Source: CAYWTX01 sp964461295 (GTDB taxonomy: Bacteria; Planctomycetota; Phycisphaerae; SM23-33). Taken from it: a stretch of 9,442 bases of DNA. The notes beneath the pieces are model-generated. The model made no database searches. It saw only the letters and a list, made by a program, of their open reading frames with translations, and was not told the DNA's origin. Where the stretch lies: the NCBI GenBank assembly GCA_964461295.1, contig CAYWTX010000061.1, forward strand, positions 1-9,442, read 5' to 3'. Positions 5,749-9,442 of this stretch are shown here, piece after piece. Numbering within the stretch: the stretch's first letter is position 1; every line of letters begins with the position of its first letter. A program made the translations under genes and the position numbers.

Positions 5749-6160
5749 TCACGCGGCCAGTGCATGGCCCGCCTTCGTTAAGAGCGGCTCGGCCCGCCAA
5801 GTGCCGCGAAGTCACTCGCCGCTCTTGTGCATGTCTGGCGGATGCCAGGCGACCGCGTCGCGTGATTGCCCACTTTTCGCTTGACATCGAGGCCAGATGG
5901 CGGCAGAGTGATATGAGTTCGGAGGCGGCCCGGCTCGGGCCGATGGGTTGCGGGAGGATGGCATTTCATCGCCGGCTGGCGGAAGCTCGTCCGTCCACCG
6001 CGAGGTGAGTCTGTGCGCCTTTGAGGACGATGCGACGCGGGCCGTGAGAACGAATCGCGATGCGCGGCGGGGTTACGCGCATCGGATTCGAGCGCGGCCC
6101 ATACGGATCGGGTTCTGGTATCGACCGAGGGTCAGGACGGCAAATAGGAGGCCGGCGGAA
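5749..6160. other. 412-base intergenic region with two dyads
   Basis: This region separates the glycosidase and the PEP-CTERM gene. It holds the inverted repeat at 5780-5826 and a second perfect hairpin, CGGCCCG (5926-5932) with CGGGCCG (5936-5942) around a 3-base loop. The PEP-CTERM frame stays open back to 5948, but the sequence there is not protein-like and lacks a start signal. A promoter for the PEP-CTERM gene must lie here, but no hexamer pair with normal spacing was seen. Confidence 0.45.
5780..5826 (+). terminator. Inverted repeat downstream of the glycosidase gene
   Basis: AAGAGCGGC (5780-5788) and GCCGCTCTT (5818-5826) are perfect complements, giving a 9-bp stem with a 29-base, GC-rich loop that can itself fold. 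It begins 32 bases after the glycosidase stop codon. No T-run follows, so it may protect the mRNA 3' end or mark factor-dependent termination; intrinsic termination is less likely. Confidence 0.35.
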
Positions 6161-7516
6161 ATGGGCGGAACACTGCGATGGGTGGCGGTTTCGGTGGCGG
6201 TGGGCATGGCGGCAAGTGGAGCCGTGGGACAGTCGTTCTCGCTGGACGGCAGGCCCACTGGTTCCGATTCCCGCGCACTGGGCGTGCCGTTCTACGGCAA
6301 TGGCGCCGAGGACGAATTCGGGTTGGCGATCGAAGATATCCCTGTGCTGGCGCCATCTCCATCGCTGGGCGAGTACGATAGCGGGATGATCTTCTCGCCG
6401 TCCTTTCCCCCGCCCCCCGGTCTGAACTCGCCCATCCCGTTCGCCCCCAACGGCTTCTGGGTGGACGCCTTCTCGACCAACCAGTTCGGCAAGGATCAGG
6501 GGAAGATCCGATTGCACTTCAGCGTCGACCGCATGGGGCAGGGCTACGCCGGGTCCGGGTCCGGCCTGCACGACCAGGCCGCGAAGAATCAGCAGCCCGG
6601 AGACATCTTCACCACGAACACGTGGTTCGACAATCCGGCCGGCTTCCGCAACAGGCCGGTAACCGGGACCGGCTATCAGGGCGTGCTCTCTTCGGCGGGC
6701 GCAATCGCCAGCCCGGGCCTGAACTTCCTCAGGATCAACCAGTCGGAACTGGGGCTTACCGTAGTCGGCACTCGTCGAGGCGAGCCGACGCCCGCGTCGG
6801 TCGAGGTCGAGGCCGCGAGCACGGGGACGCACGACAACGTGAACGCATTCGACTTTGCCAATCAGAAGATCATAACGGCCTCGTTCACTTTCCCGGGCAT
6901 TCCTGTGCCCATCACAGGCGACTTCGCCGTCTACGACGAATGGTCGTACTTCGCCGTCACCCCATTCGAGGCAGCCGTGGTCAATGCCGACCCCGCGCAT
7001 ACCACGGCACCCATCTCGGCCGCAGACGTATTCGACGTGGCGCCCGAGACGATCAAGAATCCGGAAATCGCGTGGGCAACCGCCGAGATGATGGGCCTGG
7101 ACTCCGCGGGCGCGAATACCGACTCCGTTGACGCGCTGATCGTTTTCGACCGCGGCGACGGCGGGCACCGTTTCGGCCGCACGGGCGTCCCCGGCGACTC
7201 CCCCGGCGCCGAACCCGGCGTGGACTTCGCGCTGTTCAGCCTGGCCCCAGGGTCAAGCACGCTGGCGCTCGAGCAGAGCGGAAACTCCATCCTCGATGCC
7301 GGGGACGTCTTCTTCACCGACTTCCGCGGCGGGTTCTGGGTATACGCCTACGCCAGCGACCTCGGCGTGTATCGCTCGCCGGGCGGGACGCCGTACGGGC
7401 CCAGCAATGTCGACGCGTTGGCGCTGCCCGAACCGACGACGCTTTCGCTGTTCCTCATTGCGGGCGCGGCGGCGCTGGCGCGCAGACGGCGGAGATGGAG
7501 CCCCGCAAGTCGTTAA
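6161..7516 (+). CDS. Secreted PEP-CTERM sorting-domain protein of unknown function
   Basis: A 451-residue exported protein. Residues 1-24 form a signal peptide (Arg6, hydrophobic VAVSVAVGMAASGAVG). The C-terminus is a complete PEP-CTERM signal: PEPTT (423-427), a hydrophobic helix (about 428-440) and RRRRR (441-445). This signal is recognised and cut by exosortase (EpsH family), placing proteins at the cell surface or in the extracellular matrix. The body is rich in Gly, Pro, Asp and Asn, has no cysteine, and contains the string FSVDR (120-124) familiar from planctomycete secreted proteins of unknown role. A motif of form NV/SV-x-A-F/L occurs three times: NVNAF (227), SVDAL (322) and NVDAL (416). 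No enzyme motif is recognised. The ATG at 6161 is chosen because AGGAGG (6146-6151) lies 9 bases upstream and the signal peptide starts there. No exosortase gene is in the window. Confidence 0.88.
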   Translation: MGGTLRWVAVSVAVGMAASGAVGQSFSLDGRPTGSDSRALGVPFYGNGAEDEFGLAIEDIPVLAPSPSLGEYDSGMIFSPSFPPPPGLNSPIPFAPNGFWVDAFSTNQFGKDQGKIRLHFSVDRMGQGYAGSGSGLHDQAAKNQQPGDIFTTNTWFDNPAGFRNRPVTGTGYQGVLSSAGAIASPGLNFLRINQSELGLTVVGTRRGEPTPASVEVEAASTGTHDNVNAFDFANQKIITASFTFPGIPVPITGDFAVYDEWSYFAVTPFEAAVVNADPAHTTAPISAADVFDVAPETIKNPEIAWATAEMMGLDSAGANTDSVDALIVFDRGDGGHRFGRTGVPGDSPGAEPGVDFALFSLAPGSSTLALEQSGNSILDAGDVFFTDFRGGFWVYAYASDLGVYRSPGGTPYGPSNVDALALPEPTTLSLFLIAGAAALARRRRRWSPASR

Positions 7517-7596
7517 GCACAGGGACATCCGTCGCCGGGGCCTTCGCGTGAGGGTGGACTGTCCCTGGTTGCACAAACTCCAGTTATCCCCTGTGC
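7517..7596 (+). promoter_or_regulatory. Two mutually exclusive hairpins between the PEP-CTERM and TIM-barrel genes
   Basis: CAGGGACA (7520-7527) is complementary to TGTCCCTG (7560-7567), and GCACAGGG (7517-7524) is complementary to CCCTGTGC (7589-7596). Both stems are perfect 8-bp matches and use the same 5' arm, so only one can form at a time. The segment starts at the PEP-CTERM stop codon and ends 22 bases before the start of the next gene. This could be a terminator or an RNA switch; no T-run is present. Confidence 0.4.
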
Positions 7597-7618
7597 CGCA
7601 GCAGAACGAGGTGACGAG

Positions 7619-8611
7619 ATGCCTGCCCGCAAGACCGATCGCGCCCGCCGCCGCCCTGGCCACAGGCCCAACATCACCCGCCGCAGGCTCCTTAAGGCCG
7701 CTGCCGCACTGCCCGCCGCCGTCGCCATCGCGCGCAAAGCAGCCGCCGGCGAACCGGCGGGCGCGGCGGCTTCGGCCGCCAAGCCGGCCGCCCCCCCGGC
7801 CAGCTTGCCGCGGATGCGGCTCGGCAAGCACACCATCTCCAAGCTCCTGTGCGGGTCCAACTGCTTCAACGCCGGCTCGCACCTATCCACGTTCGTCAAC
7901 CAGGAGATGCGCCGCTACTACACGCCCGAGCAGGTCACCCAGACGCTGCTCCGCTGCGAGGCCGTCGGCGTCACCTGCTGGCAGGGCAGCTCCGGCGACG
8001 CCCCCAGGCACCAGCGATACCTCGATGCCGGCGGGAAGATGAACTTCATCGCCATCTCCGCCAGCTCCGGCGACATCCCCATCGTGAAGAAAGCCGGCGG
8101 CCTGGCCATCGCACACCACGGCGAGGTGACGGACAGCAACTTCAAGGCCGGCGCCGCCCCGTTCAACCGCATCAACGACTACCTGAAGAAGGTGCGCGAC
8201 GCCGGCCTGCTGGTCGGCGTCTCCACGCACATGCCCGACGTCATCGACGCCATCGAATCCAAGGGCTGGGACGTCGACTACTACATGGCCTGCGTGTACG
8301 AGCGCCATCGCGGCGAAAAGCTCCTCAAGGAGCTTCTCGGGCACGTGCCCGTCCGCGTCGGCGAGGTCTACCTCACCGAGGACCCGCCGCGAATGTACAA
8401 GGCCATCCGCCAGACCAAACGCCCCTGTCTGGCGTTCAAGATTCTCGCGGCCGGGCGGCTCTCGGACCGCCACGAATGGGTGGAGCAGGCCTTCGGCGAC
8501 ACGTTCGCGGGCATCAAGCCCACCGACGGCGCGATCGTGGGCATCTACGACCGCTACTCCGACCAGCCCGCCGAATGCGCCGCACTGGTGCGAAGATACG
8601 CCGGCGGATAG
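7619..8611 (+). CDS. Tat-exported aldo-keto-reductase-like TIM-barrel protein
   Basis: A 330-residue protein with a twin-arginine signal: TRRRLLK (20-26), a hydrophobic Ala-rich stretch and a likely cleavage site near AAAG (41-44), followed by an Ala/Pro linker to about residue 62. The mature part begins LPRMRLGKHTISKLLCGSN (63-81), like the first strand of aldo-keto reductases, and continues with VGVSTHMPDVIDAI (199-212), DVDYYM (218-223) and a C-terminal IKPTDGAIVGIYDRYSDQ (299-316). The AKR tetrad (Asp, Tyr, Lys, His) is not found at the expected places, for example GVTCWQG where GxxxxDTA is usual. An NADPH-dependent reductase role outside the membrane is therefore doubtful. It resembles uncharacterised planctomycete exported proteins and its substrate is unknown. 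GAGGTGA (7608-7614) precedes the ATG by 4 bases. The membrane-protein gene follows after 28 bases, probably in one operon. Confidence 0.8.
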   Translation: MPARKTDRARRRPGHRPNITRRRLLKAAAALPAAVAIARKAAAGEPAGAAASAAKPAAPPASLPRMRLGKHTISKLLCGSNCFNAGSHLSTFVNQEMRRYYTPEQVTQTLLRCEAVGVTCWQGSSGDAPRHQRYLDAGGKMNFIAISASSGDIPIVKKAGGLAIAHHGEVTDSNFKAGAAPFNRINDYLKKVRDAGLLVGVSTHMPDVIDAIESKGWDVDYYMACVYERHRGEKLLKELLGHVPVRVGEVYLTEDPPRMYKAIRQTKRPCLAFKILAAGRLSDRHEWVEQAFGDTFAGIKPTDGAIVGIYDRYSDQPAECAALVRRYAGG

Positions 8612-8639
8612 AGTAGGGCGATGAAATCACGGGGAGTCT

Positions 8640-9338
8640 ATGAGCCAGCGCGACTGGGACGACAGCGAACAGGAAAACGACGACAAGCCGGAGGAACCGC
8701 AGCCGCCTCTGGACGCCGATGCCGCCAGTCCGGAAGACCTCGATGAGTCGGGGGAAACCTTGCACCCGGAGGACTGGGACCCAGCCAACGACGCTGCGGA
8801 CGAAAAGCCCACTCGCCGTTCCGCGTTCGTGGAAATGCCCCGGGATGCCGCCATCGTTTTGGGCATGCTGCATTGCTGGTTGTGCCGGCGGCTGTCGCCG
8901 ATCCGCAAGCTTCCGACTCCGCTGCTGGCACTGCTGCTGATCCTGCCTGCACTCGTGATCGGCTTCGCCAATCCGTGGGGCCGTTGGTGGAAGTACGTCG
9001 GCATCGTGTCCGGTGCGGTGGCATTCTTCCTGCCCGGAGCAGTAAAGCGTGGGAAATGGAGACATGTGCTCTGGATGCTCCTGTTCCTTCTTGCCGCGCT
9101 CTGCCTGTCGGAGGGCTGGAAGATCCTGCACGTTGAACTCCGCTTCCCGTATGGCTGGTTGACGGCGGTGTTCTTGCCGCTACCCGCGGCAATCGGTGAG
9201 TGGTTCCTGACCGGCAGAACTCGCGGGAAAGTTCTTTCCTACGTCGCGGCTGCCATCGCAGCCGGACTCACGTACGACTTCGCGAATCTGGTTCTAGCGT
9301 GGAGAACGGAATCCGCTTTCCACTCTTGTCCAAGATAA
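8640..9338 (+). CDS. Five-helix integral membrane protein with acidic N-terminal tail
   Basis: A 232-residue protein that I do not recognise. Residues 1-58 are very rich in Asp, Glu and Pro and look disordered. Five hydrophobic segments follow: about 92-110, 119-134, 142-157, 171-190 and 198-220. A short basic patch (RRLSPIRK, 83-90) before the first helix suggests, by the positive-inside rule, that the acidic tail lies in the cytoplasm. There is no signal peptide, catalytic motif or Cys pair of note, although Cys79 and Cys82 (CWLC) form a CxxC just before the first helix. The ATG at 8640 follows GGGGAG (8631-8636) by 3 bases, which is close but usable. It lies 28 bases after the Tat-exported TIM-barrel gene and is likely cotranscribed with it. 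A shared role cannot be shown. Confidence 0.7.
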   Translation: MSQRDWDDSEQENDDKPEEPQPPLDADAASPEDLDESGETLHPEDWDPANDAADEKPTRRSAFVEMPRDAAIVLGMLHCWLCRRLSPIRKLPTPLLALLLILPALVIGFANPWGRWWKYVGIVSGAVAFFLPGAVKRGKWRHVLWMLLFLLAALCLSEGWKILHVELRFPYGWLTAVFLPLPAAIGEWFLTGRTRGKVLSYVAAAIAAGLTYDFANLVLAWRTESAFHSCPR

Positions 9339-9372
9339 TCCTGGAACCCCGTGAGCGGCGGGCGGTTTCGGG

Positions 9373-9432
9373 GTCTCCTGGAATGGGGTAGGATGGGGAT
9401 TGGTAGAAGCCCAAACACCCCACCCAGGAGAC
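9373..9432 (+). promoter_or_regulatory. Long hairpin covering the ribosome binding site of the edge gene
   Basis: GTCTCCTGG (9373-9381) pairs perfectly with CCAGGAGAC (9424-9432). After a small internal loop, TGGGGT (9384-9389) pairs with ACCCCA (9417-9422), for 15 pairs in total around a 27-base loop. The Shine-Dalgarno AGGAG (9426-9430) of the gene starting at 9439 is inside the 3' arm. A smaller dyad, ACCCCG (9346-9351) with CGGGGT (9369-9374), overlaps the foot of this stem. It could be a translational control element, a terminator for the membrane gene, or the end structure of a mobile element. Confidence 0.5.
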
Positions 9433-9438
9433 GCTTAC

Positions 9439-9442
9439 ATGG
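9439..9442 (+). CDS. Start of a further gene, cut by the window edge
   Basis: An ATG at 9439-9441 follows AGGAG (9426-9430) with an 8-base spacer, which is good start geometry. Only one codon and one base are inside the window, so nothing can be said of the product. Confidence 0.4.

Noticed and set aside
5881..5914. Perfect -35 box TTGACA followed by a TGATAT-like -10
   Set aside because: The spacing is about 22 bases, too long for a normal sigma-70 promoter, and no better -10 lies at 16-18 bases.
5948..6160. Upstream extension of the PEP-CTERM gene
   Set aside because: The extension would bury the signal peptide in the middle of an Arg-rich sequence. The ATG at 6161 has AGGAGG and begins the signal peptide.

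Overview
This window is GC-rich, gene-dense bacterial chromosome, most likely from a planctomycete (Planctomycetota, Phycisphaerae-like). The grounds are two C-terminal PEP-CTERM sorting signals, a remnant of an FGE-sulfatase/PEP-CTERM protein, a Tat-exported TIM-barrel protein, a small single-RRM protein and a GH36-type glycosidase. The phylum is inferred from gene content and no phylogenetic marker was tested.

Left part (1-1480). Bases 1-345 hold no supportable gene. Bases 346-754 are the broken C-terminal end of an FGE-sulfatase/PEP-CTERM gene, with one in-frame stop and one single-base frameshift. After a short AATC-rich repeat tract comes a promoter (863-891). It drives a long, Alu-domain-containing signal recognition particle RNA (899-1182), whose 5' and 3' ends pair and which carries an extra stem-loop. 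Bases 1192-1481 have no convincing gene.

Middle (1482-3603). Two minus-strand genes, transcribed in the order ferritin-like (2560-3075) then receiver-GGDEF (1482-2408), are divergent from a plus-strand RRM gene (3328-3603). The receiver-GGDEF protein has lost its phosphoacceptor and its catalytic metal ligands but keeps the RxxD inhibitory site, so it reads as a c-di-GMP sensor and not a cyclase.

Right part (3853-9442). All genes are on the plus strand: a cytoplasmic GH36-like alpha-galactosidase (3853-5748), a secreted PEP-CTERM protein (6161-7516), a Tat-exported aldo-keto-reductase-like TIM-barrel protein without the usual catalytic residues (7619-8611), and a five-helix membrane protein (8640-9338). 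The last two are 28 bases apart and are probably cotranscribed. A further gene begins at 9439 and is cut by the window edge. Its ribosome binding site lies in the 3' arm of a long hairpin.

No CRISPR array, tRNA, complete insertion sequence or defence system was found. The most unusual signals are the inactive-looking receiver-GGDEF protein with an intact I-site, the extra stem-loop in the SRP RNA, and several leader hairpins that cover ribosome binding sites or exclude one another.
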